From Ignisphaera sp. (lineage in GTDB: Archaea > Thermoproteota > Thermoprotei_A > Sulfolobales > Ignisphaeraceae), in the NCBI GenBank assembly GCA_038831005.1, contig JAWBKZ010000003.1, positions 62,001-126,000 of the forward strand: a stretch of 64,000 nt of DNA, given 5' to 3'. Under the pieces are notes generated by a model. It was not told the DNA's origin and made no database searches. It saw nothing but the letters and a program-made list of their open reading frames with translations. The translations under genes were made by a program, and so were the position numbers. Below are positions 35,693 to 43,863 of the stretch, piece by piece. Each line of letters begins with the position of its first letter. Within the stretch, counting starts at the first letter, position 1.

Positions 35693-36772
35693 TTAGCCAA
35701 AGAGAGCTGCTAGACCTTCTGCTAACTGTGCCTCTGAAGCTTCTGCTTTCTCTTCTTTCTTTTCTTCCTTTACCTCTTTGGTTTCCTCTAACTTTTGCTG
35801 TACTTGTTGTATCTGCATAGTAGGTACGGCTGATGATAATTCCGGTATTCTTTGTGCTAGTACTGATGCTAATGTGTATGCCTTCATTAATGCTACACTA
35901 AACACTAAAGGTGCTGTATCTCTTGTAACTACACCCGTCTCTACAGCTAAACTACATGCTCTTGTATATGCTCTTGATATCGATAACTTAATGACATCTG
36001 GTTCTGGAACCACAACTTCTAATGCTAGAGATAGCGCAGTCCTTACACCATCAGTGATGCTATTCTTCACACCCTCTACATCTATAACAAGTTTATCGGC
36101 AGGTATTATGAGTCCTCTTTCATATGCTAACTTAATCTTTGGCTTTAAAAGTTTAGGCTCTATACCGAGTTTATCAAATAGCGACGCTAGCTCTTGCGTA
36201 ACTATATCGCCTGGTTTCGCTATAGTTGCTTCTCTCATAATCCATATAACTCCATCTATAACTTGTATGGGTATCTTGAGTCTTCCAAAGAGACTCATAA
36301 TCGGGCCTGGTTTCAGTTCTGTTCTCATTGGCGGAACAACTATTTCATTTTCAATCTTGTCTCCAGGTTTAACTCTATGAGGTATAGCTATTTTATCCAT
36401 TACAAGTTTAGCTTCAAAAGCATTGAGATTGGTAAAGACAGCAACATTTGGACCCGACAAATATTTCGCTACTTCTTCGGTATTCAGCATACCGAGCTCA
36501 TTCAATGCTTTAAGAAGTAATTTATTCTTAATCATCTTAATATAGAATACATCTCCATACATTTGCCTCATATATAGGTATAGTTTCGATGGTATTCCTG
36601 TACCTTCAAGCAGGATAAGCGTCCTATACCTAGTTAACAACTTTTTTGCTTCCTCTATTACAACTCTTTTCTCCTCTAAAGAAGATCTGGTCCTCTTTTC
36701 TTCAACAACCCCTTTTGACGTCTTGTATGCTTTTACTAATCTCTCAAGTTCTTTCTTTAAACCAATCTTCAC
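35693..36772 (-). CDS. rpl10: Ribosomal protein L10 (P0)
   Basis: Encodes 359 residues. The N-terminal rRNA-binding domain (LVKAYKTSKGV... LLEGTGIPSKLYLYMRQM) is followed by the archaeal/eukaryal insertion and long helical spine that binds L12 dimers. The C-terminus ends in an acidic hinge and LAEGLAALFG, the shared P-stalk tail that recruits elongation factors. It is last in the L11-L1-L10 block. No L12 gene follows; the convergent hxlB gene lies 151 bases away. Confidence 0.96.
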   Translation of the reverse strand: MKIGLKKELERLVKAYKTSKGVVEEKRTRSSLEEKRVVIEEAKKLLTRYRTLILLEGTGIPSKLYLYMRQMYGDVFYIKMIKNKLLLKALNELGMLNTEEVAKYLSGPNVAVFTNLNAFEAKLVMDKIAIPHRVKPGDKIENEIVVPPMRTELKPGPIMSLFGRLKIPIQVIDGVIWIMREATIAKPGDIVTQELASLFDKLGIEPKLLKPKIKLAYERGLIIPADKLVIDVEGVKNSITDGVRTALSLALEVVVPEPDVIKLSISRAYTRACSLAVETGVVTRDTAPLVFSVALMKAYTLASVLAQRIPELSSAVPTMQIQQVQQKLEETKEVKEEKKEEKAEASEAQLAEGLAALFG

Positions 36773-36777
36773 TATAT

Positions 36778-37440
36778 CTACACCTCTATAGCTGGACTAC
36801 TTGTAGTCTTCACGTACATCCTCGCTGTTTGGATTAAAGGTCTTTTGATTTTATCTTCGACGTACTTAAGAACAGCTATAGCATTATCAACTAATTGATC
36901 TATGGTCATCGATTCTAGACCTATGCTACAGCCAACCCAGGGCTGATCCTTGGACCTCAACGTAGTCATCTTTCTATGTTGCTCAATAAAGCTCACCATA
37001 TCTACATTCACAGGCACAGCTATAGGGGCTTTACCTCTTGGACCGAGTGCTGGTCCAAGGGATCTACCAACTAGACCCATAAGAGGTGCTCGAACAAGTA
37101 CAAAGTCACATTGCTGCGCTATTTTCTTTGCAGTCTTTTTATCCATGTTCTGCACATCACTCTTCGTTATAACCATATGAACAAGCCCCGAAATAGCCTG
37201 GGCCATACCATCATCAACTACTACACATATCCGTGGTTCTTTTCCTAATCCATTTGGTAAAAGAATGTTGTCTCTGAACCTGAACTCTTGTTGTTTTTTA
37301 ACATCTACACCTCTAAATGTTAGAATGAGCTCTACGCTTTGTTTATATCTCCAAGGCTTTTTACTCTTGATGGCAAGTTCTATTGCTGTTTTTAGTCTAG
37401 GTTTTAGTTCCTCGATAGCTATACTCATATCTGGATTCAC
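36778..37440 (-). CDS. rpl1: Ribosomal protein L1
   Basis: Encodes 220 residues. L1-stalk protein: KPWRYKQSVELILTFRGVDVKK at the N-terminus, GKEPRICVVVDDG, and the domain II hallmark LVRAPLMGLVGRSLGPALGPRGKAP, then the C-terminal YVKTTSSPAIEV. It also binds mRNA in many archaea for autoregulation. It overlaps the L11 gene by four bases and is followed by L10 after 5 bases. Confidence 0.97.
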   Translation of the reverse strand: MNPDMSIAIEELKPRLKTAIELAIKSKKPWRYKQSVELILTFRGVDVKKQQEFRFRDNILLPNGLGKEPRICVVVDDGMAQAISGLVHMVITKSDVQNMDKKTAKKIAQQCDFVLVRAPLMGLVGRSLGPALGPRGKAPIAVPVNVDMVSFIEQHRKMTTLRSKDQPWVGCSIGLESMTIDQLVDNAIAVLKYVEDKIKRPLIQTARMYVKTTSSPAIEV

Positions 37441-37946
37441 CTAGAGAGCCATTCATTCTCATATTTTTTAAGGATATCGTCGTATACTCCTCGCTCTATA
37501 TCTCTAGAAACATCTTTAGGGTCTTTTCCTTCTACAGTAATACCTATAGATCTAGCTGAACCAAGAACTGTCTTTACCGCTCCCTTTAATGATTTAGCTG
37601 TAAGTTCAGATTTCTTAAGTATAGCTATCTTCACAATATCCTCAATTTTTATATCTCCAACTTTTTTATGCATAGGGTCTCCAGAAGGTTCTGAGGCATT
37701 TGCGGTATTAAGTATGAGGCTTGTAATTGTTGGAAGCTCAAGCTGAATATCGTAATTCTTAGAGTCGAGATCTATAATCAGCTTTACGGTTAAGGTGTAT
37801 CCACGATATTTTTCCGTAAGCTTGTTTATTCTATCTATAATTTCGGCCACATTCAGTCCCACATCAGTTATAGCAGGACCTAGAGGTGGCTCTGGTTTAG
37901 CTTCACCGCCCTTAACTTGCATTTTTACAACCTTTATCCTACCCAT
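37437..37946 (-). CDS. rpl11: Ribosomal protein L11
   Basis: Encodes 169 residues. The N-terminal PPLGPAITDVGLNVAEIIDRIN is the proline-rich L11 motif. The C-terminal rRNA-binding domain has KIEDIVKIAILK and LKGAVKTVLGSARSIGITVEG. It forms the GTPase-associated centre with L10. The start at 37946 lies 3 bases after the Spt5 stop. The C-terminus is slightly long, as in other crenarchaeal L11. Confidence 0.96.
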   Translation of the reverse strand: MGRIKVVKMQVKGGEAKPEPPLGPAITDVGLNVAEIIDRINKLTEKYRGYTLTVKLIIDLDSKNYDIQLELPTITSLILNTANASEPSGDPMHKKVGDIKIEDIVKIAILKKSELTAKSLKGAVKTVLGSARSIGITVEGKDPKDVSRDIERGVYDDILKKYENEWLSR

Positions 37947-37949
37947 AAT

Positions 37950-38459
37950 TCATCTCCCACCTTTAGTAGGTCTAACATAATCGACAGGTACCGTAATTGT
38001 TAGAGGATAGTTGGCTTCTAAAATATTAAGCGAAACTTCGTTACGTGCTCTATCTACAGCTGTAATTTTAGCTTTCATACCTCTAAATGGTCCCGCTACA
38101 ACCTCTACTTCTTCACCAATTTGTATAAGATCTATCAATGGTTTAGGTTTAACCATAGATTCTAGGTCCTCCCAACGTAATGTGCCTGAAACCTTTCCTT
38201 TGACATGTTTTAAACCTCTTATAGCTTCATAGATCATCTGGAGATTTCTGGCCTCCATAACAATGTACCCCCTTAAGCTAGGTATAGATAGTATTGAAAA
38301 TACTGGAAGATTACTTGTTTTAGTTCTTGTTTCAACAAGTAGAGCTACATTTAACTCTTGACCTGCAGTAGTTCTGACTATGAATAGCGTATTGTGGAAT
38401 GAGGTTGCAGAAGACCCTGAAGCCGTATGCCATTCTTCATGCATATCATCTTGATTCAT
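37950..38459 (-). CDS. spt5: Transcription elongation factor Spt5 (NusG)
   Basis: Encodes 169 residues: an NGN domain (FIVRTTAGQELNVALLVETRT... GYIVMEARNLQMIYEAIRGLKHVKG) and a C-terminal KOW domain (IGEEVEVVAGPFRGMKAKITAVD). It bridges the RNA polymerase clamp with Spt4 for processive elongation. About 20 N-terminal residues (MNQDDMHEEWHTASGSS) precede the NGN core, so a later start is possible. It lies in the conserved secE-spt5-L11-L1-L10 order. Confidence 0.95.
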   Translation of the reverse strand: MNQDDMHEEWHTASGSSATSFHNTLFIVRTTAGQELNVALLVETRTKTSNLPVFSILSIPSLRGYIVMEARNLQMIYEAIRGLKHVKGKVSGTLRWEDLESMVKPKPLIDLIQIGEEVEVVAGPFRGMKAKITAVDRARNEVSLNILEANYPLTITVPVDYVRPTKGGR

Positions 38460-38469
38460 TTAAAACCAC

Positions 38470-38667
38470 CTATGGAGACACGCCTACTCCGAAAACCGTG
38501 AGCAACGTTGATATAGCCATAGCTATACCGAAGGATAGAGCACCAATGACTATGAAACCCAACATCACAATTTTAAATATCTGCTTAAACTCATCACCCT
38601 CGGGTTTTTCCGCTAGCTCTAATACCTTAGTCATATCCTTAAAGTAGTCAGTGAACTTTCTTGACAT
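38470..38667 (-). CDS. secE: Protein translocase subunit SecE (Sec61 gamma)
   Basis: Encodes 65 residues. An amphipathic N-terminal helix (FTDYFKDMTKVLELAEKPEGDEF) precedes a single membrane helix (about 33-58), the minimal archaeal SecE form that clamps SecY. It lies 10 bases upstream of spt5 in the usual arrangement. The ATG at 38667 is preceded by GGTGAAG. Confidence 0.93.
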   Translation of the reverse strand: MSRKFTDYFKDMTKVLELAEKPEGDEFKQIFKIVMLGFIVIGALSFGIAMAISTLLTVFGVGVSP

Positions 38668-38879
38668 ATATTCTTCACCATCACTATATCTAGCTAATGA
38701 TTCATTTTATACACATCTGTTCATCCTACGGTTTTACCACCTAAAAAGCGTTTCTAAACTTGGTTCCTGTTGACATTCTATATATCGTAACAGATGGTCT
38801 TGATTATGGCTAATATATAAACAATTAAGATATAAACAATATCTACATATTTAGTGGCTACGTAAATCTAAATTTAATT

Positions 38880-39794
38880 CTATAGAATTCTGCTCAATAT
38901 CGTGTTCGGATCGTATAGCTCAAGATCTTCGTATCCTTGACCAACACCAATGAAGAAAATAGGTCTCCCTATACCAAGTATTATACTTAGAGCTGCACCA
39001 CCTTTAGCATCAGCATCCACCTTGGTGAGTATGACACCATCGATCCCTACAGCCTTATCAAAGAACTTGACTTGCTCTATAGCATCGTTGCCTGTTAAAG
39101 CATCAACTACTAGGATCTTGAGGTGAGGATTAACAACCTTGACTATCTTTCTAAGCTCATTCATCAAATCGACATCGACGTGCATTCTTCCAGCAGTATC
39201 TATTAAAACAATATCATAACCGTTCTTAGCTGCATAAATAACCCCATCAAATGCTACAGAAGCTGGATCAGAACCATACTTACCCCCTATAAATGGTATG
39301 TTAAGGTTGGCACTATGCTTCTTGAGCTGTTCTTGAGCTCCTGCACGAAAAGTATCTGCTGCAACTATTACAGGTCTTAACGAATTTTTCATAGCCATGT
39401 AAGCCACCTTAGCAATAGTAGTTGTCTTACCTACACCATTAACTCCTACGAAGACTATTTTAACGGGCTTTGATATACTCAAAGTATCCTTGATTATTTC
39501 TAGAAAGTTTCTTGACAGTCCACGGTTGAGCATCTCTCTAATGCTATCTCTAGTTACATCTAGGATAACTTCTTCAGTGTTCCTACCTCTAGGTACCTTT
39601 ATTTCACGAAGCTTACTTTTAATTGATTCGGTTATTTCTTGAGCAACATCGAATGCTACATCAGCTTCTACGAGCTCTAGAAGAAAATTATTGCAGAACT
39701 TCTCTACCTCTTCACTGCTTAATTCTCTATATTTGAGTGTTTCAGAAATACGTTTTGTGAAAGATGTTAGAGCCTCTTTAAGCTTCGAAAACAC
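38880..39794 (-). CDS. ftsY: Signal recognition particle receptor FtsY
   Basis: Encodes 304 residues. A short N-terminal helix (MFSKLKEALTSFTKRI) probably touches the membrane; the acidic A domain of bacteria is lacking. NG domain motifs: G1 GVNGVGKTTT, the insertion box DTFRAGAQEQL, G3 DTAGRMHVD, G4 TKVDADAKGG, and the C-terminal GQGYEDLELYDP. The GTPase docks SRP-ribosome complexes at the SecYE channel. About 210 bases separate it from secE, whose gene is downstream; it lies 38 bases after prefoldin alpha. Confidence 0.97.
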   Translation of the reverse strand: MFSKLKEALTSFTKRISETLKYRELSSEEVEKFCNNFLLELVEADVAFDVAQEITESIKSKLREIKVPRGRNTEEVILDVTRDSIREMLNRGLSRNFLEIIKDTLSISKPVKIVFVGVNGVGKTTTIAKVAYMAMKNSLRPVIVAADTFRAGAQEQLKKHSANLNIPFIGGKYGSDPASVAFDGVIYAAKNGYDIVLIDTAGRMHVDVDLMNELRKIVKVVNPHLKILVVDALTGNDAIEQVKFFDKAVGIDGVILTKVDADAKGGAALSIILGIGRPIFFIGVGQGYEDLELYDPNTILSRIL

Positions 39795-39832
39795 TTAACA
39801 ATACCCCTTCTAGACCTAAGAAAAATGTGTTA

Positions 39833-40285
39833 TCACTTTTTTTCTTCTTTTGAAAGCAGTGCTAGATATTCTTGAAGTTTAGTCTGTAATTGTTCATATA
39901 TTGATGTTAACTGTTTTAATTCAGCTTCAGTTTTCCTGAGCTCTTCCATAACATCTTTTTCGAAGTCGAGTAGAACATTTTTGGTATTATCTATTGGAAG
40001 AAGTACATAGAAATCCTTACCTACTCTCACAACAGCTTTCTCTATATCCTCAAGCCTCACTTTAACATAAACATATCCTTGTCTATCTAGAGAAGCCATT
40101 ACATCTTTTTGGCTATGTTGTTGAATATTTGTTAAAGTCTCATAGGCTATTCTAATCTCCTGTATTTCGCTCGTTAATGCTAAAGATCTGTTCTGTAAAA
40201 TACGTATAGCCGTTCTAAGTTCTTCTAATTGAACTAACAATTGCTGTACTGCTCTTTCAACATCTATTCTATCTGGGCTACTCAC
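39833..40285 (-). CDS. pfdA: Prefoldin alpha subunit
   Basis: Encodes 150 residues. Two long heptad-repeat helices (about 5-50 and 105-147) flank a central beta-hairpin region (GYVYVKVRLEDIEKAVVRVGKDFYVLLPID), the alpha-class prefoldin with two hairpins. Two alpha and four beta subunits form the jellyfish chaperone that hands unfolded proteins to the thermosome. The start overlaps the LX stop by one base. Confidence 0.92.
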   Translation of the reverse strand: MSSPDRIDVERAVQQLLVQLEELRTAIRILQNRSLALTSEIQEIRIAYETLTNIQQHSQKDVMASLDRQGYVYVKVRLEDIEKAVVRVGKDFYVLLPIDNTKNVLLDFEKDVMEELRKTEAELKQLTSIYEQLQTKLQEYLALLSKEEKK

Positions 40286-40554
40286 TATACCACCATATAT
40301 TGAATTGAATCAAGATCCACAATATATTTACTTTTAGCTTCTTCAGGAGGTATCTCCTCAACATTGATTATTTTTATATTCGATCTCTTGAGCTTATGTC
40401 TACTACCAAGTTCCGAATAGATTTTCTCTAACGCATGTTCAACTTTAACAGCTCTCACCTCTTTGACAAACTTTCTCCACTGTGGTAATTTATCGTGAGA
40501 TATGAGCATAAGACCCGTTATTCTGTATATCTTGACCTCTCTATCCATTTCCAA
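40285..40554 (-). CDS. rplX: Ribosomal protein LX (L18Ae/L20e family)
   Basis: Encodes 89 residues matching the small archaeal LX protein: VKIYRITGLMLISHDKLPQWRKFVKEVRAVKVEHALEKIYSELGSRHKLKRSNIKI, with the conserved W-x-K-F and G-S-R-H-x-x-K-R. It binds the large subunit near the L7Ae region. It overlaps the aIF6 gene end by 14 bases and is followed directly by prefoldin alpha, a conserved archaeal gene order. Confidence 0.93.
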   Translation of the reverse strand: MEMDREVKIYRITGLMLISHDKLPQWRKFVKEVRAVKVEHALEKIYSELGSRHKLKRSNIKIINVEEIPPEEAKSKYIVDLDSIQYMVV

Positions 40555-41212
40555 ACACCCTACTTATTCTCATTATTTCTGGACCTGTGGTTCTTTCACC
40601 TACGAGTAGTCCAGTAGAATTACCGACAAGTCCAGACTTTATAAATCCTATTCCGAAGTTAACAGTACCTATATCTATTCTTACTCTAAACAAATCTAAA
40701 AGACTTTCGAGATCCTTTTCTGTAGCATCTGGATGCACCAGACCTCCAACATTATTTATATAAGCTGCTGAACCAACTGTAGGAATATCATTTATAAGAC
40801 CCTTTTCAACAACCTCAACCTCTAGAAAATCTTTAACGAATTTAGCGAGCTCCTCATATGCATGAGGATGTATTAATGCTGCTCTATCGTTAACAAGACA
40901 TACATTTCCAAGAGCTGTAAACCTAGTCTCGACAACAGCTACATTTCCTTCAAATTCTTGTTTGATCTTACGATATTCATGCTCTCTAACTATGTGGGGA
41001 AGAAGGATGCCTTTATTGTTACCTACAATCAGTATATTAATTACGTTTGTATCAGCTATAGAGATACGTAAAACAGGTATATTTAGAGTTGATTTAACGA
41101 GCTTCACGAGCTTTTCTTCAGCATCCTTTGGAACAAAAGCTATTTTGTCATTAGCGTACACATATATTCCTATATTTGGATTGCCATAATAGTTAGCCTT
41201 CTCTATAATCAT
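40541..41212 (-). CDS. eif6: Translation initiation factor aIF6
   Basis: Encodes 223 residues, the pentein-fold anti-association factor that binds the 50S subunit. The fivefold repeated pattern is visible, for example NPNIGIYVYANDKIAFVPKDA, NILIVGNNKGILLPHIV, LVNDRAALIHPHAYEEL and INNVGGLVHPDATEKDL. Its length equals that of other archaeal aIF6 proteins. It sits between L31e and LX, the usual context. Confidence 0.96.
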   Translation of the reverse strand: MIIEKANYYGNPNIGIYVYANDKIAFVPKDAEEKLVKLVKSTLNIPVLRISIADTNVINILIVGNNKGILLPHIVREHEYRKIKQEFEGNVAVVETRFTALGNVCLVNDRAALIHPHAYEELAKFVKDFLEVEVVEKGLINDIPTVGSAAYINNVGGLVHPDATEKDLESLLDLFRVRIDIGTVNFGIGFIKSGLVGNSTGLLVGERTTGPEIMRISRVFGNG

Positions 41213-41221
41213 CTGATTGTT

Positions 41222-41494
41222 CTACCTCTCAGCAGGTAAAGCAATAGAAGCTTTGTATACGCCGTTGTCGATGCGTATGAATTTAACGGCTATAATCCTA
41301 GGAGGTTTCTCTATTTTTCTGCTATGAATATACATATTTATTAGTGGATCTAGTAGTACCTTACCACCTAGATGTCTTTCTAAAAACCTTCGTATGTACT
41401 TGATAGCTCTCTGACCTCTATTCCTTCTAGATCCTGATCTATAGACATTCCTTAAGTGAATTACATATAACCCTTCATTTTTCTCTTGAGGCAT
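41222..41494 (-). CDS. rpl31e: Ribosomal protein L31e
   Basis: Encodes about 90 residues: YVIHLRNVYRSGSRRNRGQRAIKYIRRFLERHLG and the C-terminal RIIAVKFIRIDNGVYKASI typical of L31e at the tunnel exit. I chose the ATG at 41494 because a GGGGATTG sequence precedes it and the protein then starts MPQEKNEGLY. An in-frame ATG at 41515 would add seven residues and overlap the L39e stop. Confidence 0.93.
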   Translation of the reverse strand: MPQEKNEGLYVIHLRNVYRSGSRRNRGQRAIKYIRRFLERHLGGKVLLDPLINMYIHSRKIEKPPRIIAVKFIRIDNGVYKASIALPAER

Positions 41495-41507
41495 AATGTT
41501 CAATCCC

Positions 41508-41666
41508 CTAAACATTGCCTAGCTTAGATCTCCTCCAATGCCTTAACCTATATCCTCTTCTGATTTTTAATCTTGTTCTAAGCGATACCCATACAGGAAT
41601 AGGTTGATTACTTTTTTCTCTGTTTATAAGTCTAAGTTTCTTAGCTAAAGGTTTATATCTAGCCAT
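41508..41666 (-). CDS. rpl39e: Ribosomal protein L39e
   Basis: A very short gene of 52 codons reading MARYKPLAKKLRLINREKSN and ending in the tryptophan/arginine-rich LRHWRRSKLGNV. Composition (about 40 percent Lys plus Arg) and the N-Q-P-I-P-V-W-V core are diagnostic of L39e, which lines the peptide exit tunnel. It lies directly upstream of L31e, the standard archaeal pair, and 14 bases after the PDCD5-family gene. Confidence 0.93.
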   Translation of the reverse strand: MARYKPLAKKLRLINREKSNQPIPVWVSLRTRLKIRRGYRLRHWRRSKLGNV

Positions 41667-41680
41667 ATAGATCCCTAATG

Positions 41681-42031
41681 CTATTTCTCACGTATATTTA
41701 TCCTGAAATCTCGTCTAGTTCTTTCATAGATTTCTTCAAGAATGACTTTAAGCTCTTCATCTGTCAAAGGTCTTGTGATTCTACCCTGTAGAGCTAATGC
41801 TATAAGTCTATCTTCAACAGCTCTAGCTATCTCTGGCTTCACAAGCCTTATATTGTAGAGTCTTTCGCGTGCTTCTGTTGTGAGAATGCTCCTAAGTATC
41901 TCCTGTCTTCTAGCTTCCTCGACTTCTTTCTGTAATCTTCTTCTCTCAAGCTCCTGCCTTCTGGCTAAAAGCTCTTGATATCTTCTATCGAGTAAGGCTT
42001 CAATTTCTTCATCACCTACCTCATACGGCAT
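41681..42031 (-). CDS. PDCD5-family DNA-binding protein
   Basis: Encodes 116 residues. Acidic N-terminus (GDEEIEALLDRRYQELLARR), a long charged helix, the core EILRSILTTEARERLYNIRLVKPEIARAVEDRLIALALQGRI and LTDEELKVILEEI are the PDCD5/TFAR19 triple-helix bundle conserved in archaea and eukaryotes. In archaea it binds nucleic acid without known sequence preference. It sits between S19e and L39e, a conserved placement. Confidence 0.93.
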   Translation of the reverse strand: MPYEVGDEEIEALLDRRYQELLARRQELERRRLQKEVEEARRQEILRSILTTEARERLYNIRLVKPEIARAVEDRLIALALQGRITRPLTDEELKVILEEIYERTRRDFRINIREK

Positions 42032-42104
42032 GAACTGTCACCACTAATTTTACGTATCTATTAAACCAAATTACTACACACACCTAATATGCTTATCATC
42101 TATT

Positions 42105-42578
42105 TTATCTAGATGAAGTAGGACCATATTTACTTAACTCGGGAATAGATTTTACCAAGCTCTTAAATATTTCGTACGCTATACTATCGAGAAGCTTCCT
42201 GCCTTTAGGTGTTATTATACGTCCTCTAGGCGATTTTACAACAAGTCCTGCTTCTTCAAGTTGCTGAAGTATTATCCTTATGTGAGATCCACCACACCTT
42301 CTGAAATGCGGAGGTGCTGAACCTCTTCTCTTGAGACCACCAAAAATTGTTCTAAAGGTTCCTAAACCTATGGGCTCTTCAGCTAGGTAAAGCTTCCTGA
42401 GAATTGCTGCAGCTCTATAGTACCACCAGTCTTGATCATCTGGCACTCTTTCACGATGAGGACCTGTTTTCGTGAATAAAGCCCATGATGGTGGTTTTAC
42501 ATGCTCTACATCGTTTTTAAGGTATTGCGCTAGTTTGTCTATAAGTAGAGGAGCTGGTACATCTCTAACCGTAACCAT
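42105..42578 (-). CDS. rps19e: Ribosomal protein S19e
   Basis: Encodes 157 residues: winged-helix small-subunit protein with VRDVPAPLLIDKLAQYLKN, PSWALFTKTGPHRERVP, WWYYRAAAILRKLYL, the GLGTFRTIFGGLKRRGSAPPHFRRCGGSHIR loop and a C-terminal helix LEEAGLVVKSPRGRIITPKGRKLLD. It is needed for late 30S maturation. It starts 5 bases after the CRM-domain gene. Confidence 0.96.
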   Translation of the reverse strand: MVTVRDVPAPLLIDKLAQYLKNDVEHVKPPSWALFTKTGPHRERVPDDQDWWYYRAAAILRKLYLAEEPIGLGTFRTIFGGLKRRGSAPPHFRRCGGSHIRIILQQLEEAGLVVKSPRGRIITPKGRKLLDSIAYEIFKSLVKSIPELSKYGPTSSR

Positions 42579-42583
42579 ATACG

Positions 42584-42904
42584 TTACCCTAGCTCTTTTG
42601 ATCTCTCTGAATTTATGCGAGAAGAGCTTTTAAGGATTTTTCTAGCCATGAGTATGTATGTGTAACCACGTGAATCGACGATAATAGCATCAACAGATCT
42701 GACTAACCTAGCTATATCATCATCAGAAACACCATTTCTAGCATTCCTAAGTATCCTTACCTTTACAACACCATATTCTTCTAAAATCCTCTTAACCTCA
42801 TTGATTAGATTCATATGTATACCATTTTTACCTATATTAATGTCTGCTCTATGTCTCCTAATCTTCTCCTTGTACAGGTTTCTGGCCAAACCTCTAAGCC
42901 TCAA
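42584..42904 (-). CDS. CRM (YhbY)-domain RNA-binding protein
   Basis: Encodes 106 residues. ADINIGKNGIHMNLINEVKRILEEYGVVKVRILRN carries the GxxG loop (GKNG) and layout of the CRM/YhbY fold, which binds ribosomal precursors. The C-terminal part (DIARLVRSVDAIIVDSRGYTYILMARK) completes the IF3-C-like domain. It lies between Rnp4 and S19e and overlaps Rnp4 by four bases, consistent with a ribosome-assembly role. Confidence 0.85.
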   Translation of the reverse strand: MRLRGLARNLYKEKIRRHRADINIGKNGIHMNLINEVKRILEEYGVVKVRILRNARNGVSDDDIARLVRSVDAIIVDSRGYTYILMARKILKSSSRINSERSKELG

Positions 42905-43224
42905 CTCTTTCTACACCTTAGAAACTCGTATCTGTGGATCCAGCCACATATAACACATCTAGTTATAATTCTTAAAGTTTTTCCTTTTCTACGCGTCCTA
43001 ATAATTGCATTTACTCCTGGAACCATTATCATCTTACAGTTTTTGCATATCCATCTCTTAATTGATCTCGGTATCTTAACTCTACCTCTCGTGGATATCC
43101 TGTATATAAGCTCACCATATCTACGAGCGAATCTGTAGTCCTTCATTCTTGAAGCTTCTACACCCATACTGTAGAGTATATACATACGTTGAATAGCCAT
43201 ATCCTTTAGTTTATTCTTATGCAT
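42901..43224 (-). CDS. rnp4: RNase P protein component 4 (Rpp21/Rpr2)
   Basis: Encodes 107 residues. Two N-terminal helices (KDMAIQRMYILYSMGVEAS... ARRYGELIYRISTRGRVKIPRSIKRWICKNC) and a zinc ribbon with ICKNCKMIMVPG and RCVICGWIHRYEF, spaced as in Rpp21. It pairs with Rnp1 (Rpp29) on the RNase P specificity domain to mature tRNA 5' ends. It is the first gene of the translation/secretion superoperon. The divergent tRNA-Glu gene begins 84 bases away. Confidence 0.93.
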   Translation of the reverse strand: MHKNKLKDMAIQRMYILYSMGVEASRMKDYRFARRYGELIYRISTRGRVKIPRSIKRWICKNCKMIMVPGVNAIIRTRRKGKTLRIITRCVICGWIHRYEFLRCRKS

Positions 43225-43270
43225 AACAGATCCTCAATACATCTCTAGTAGATAATGAATCCATATGTAA

Positions 43271-43281
43271 AGCTTTTAAGT
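43271..43281 (+). promoter_or_regulatory. TATA element of tRNA-Glu, possibly shared with the rnp4 operon
   Basis: AGCTTTTAAGT lies about 30 bases before tRNA-Glu. AAGCTTTT/AAAAGCTT symmetry means it can also be read toward rnp4 (start 43224), about 50 bases away on the other strand. Confidence 0.4.
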
Positions 43282-43307
43282 AGTTACTACGTAAAGCACA
43301 TCTTAGC

Positions 43308-43407
43308 GCCGCGGTAGTATAGCCCGGTCAAGTATGCGGGCCTCTCGAGCCCGTGACACTAAATCAAAGTGCGGGAAACCCGGGTTCAAATCCCGGCCGC
43401 GGCACCA
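43308..43407 (+). tRNA. tRNA-Glu (anticodon CUC) with 22-base intron in the variable region
   Basis: Acceptor GCCGCGG/CCGCGGC, anticodon stem CGGGC/GCCCG around loop CTCTCGA (anticodon 43344-43346), T-arm CCGGGTTCAAATCCCGG, discriminator A and encoded CCA. Between the anticodon stem and T stem there are 26 bases instead of about 4. CCCG (43350-43353) pairs with CGGG (43372-43375) as a 4-bp central helix. It is flanked by 3-base bulges TGA and AAA and an inner CACT/AGTG helix, giving a relaxed bulge-helix-bulge. Cutting at TG^A and AA^A removes 43356-43377 and restores a normal GTGACCCGGG variable loop (position 45/46). Confidence 0.95.
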
Positions 43408-43863
43408 AAGAGTGGTAAATTTTTAATTTTCTTTTCATAATTCTGGGGTCGTTCTATGTAGCGAGATCTGTTATATAGCTGTCAGAAGCATGTATCAACT
43501 TGGTGAATTTACAACCTCTAGAAATGTGGAGAACTGTATGTAATAGATAAACCAATATTGCAGAGGTTTAGAGACCTTCGAGAGGAGCATAACGATGTGG
43601 TACTCTTCTTTTCTATCAATTTGTTCTCTATTCCGTTTTGTAGAAATGATTTTCTAAAGAATGTGATTATATTTGGATCTATGTTTCGATCTCTAAGTCC
43701 ACTGCAACAGTATTATTGTGTCAGTACTCAAGACCATAATCATCTCTATTCATATCCTCCGAGTTCATCATCTTATAGTACTTTATACTTCGTTGAGTAT
43801 TTTAATTTTGTTAACATTATATGATTTATGTGGTTATGCAGAGCATAATTGGGTAGACAGCAT
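43408..43863. other. Intergenic stretch without recognised genes
   Basis: About 450 bases between tRNA-Glu and the permuted GTPase gene. An 88-codon frame at 43558-43824 has a low-complexity, serine and aromatic-rich end and no ribosome binding site, so I do not call it. No guide RNA or repeat was found. The GTPase promoter is probably the AT-rich run near 43800-43815. Confidence 0.4.

Noticed and set aside
35587-35820. 77-codon frame between hxlB and L10
   Set aside because: It overlaps the acidic C-terminal coding region of L10 on the opposite strand; its leucine-rich tail is the complement of Glu/Lys codons.
43558-43824. 88-codon frame before the permuted GTPase gene
   Set aside because: Low-complexity composition, no start signals, no recognisable pattern.
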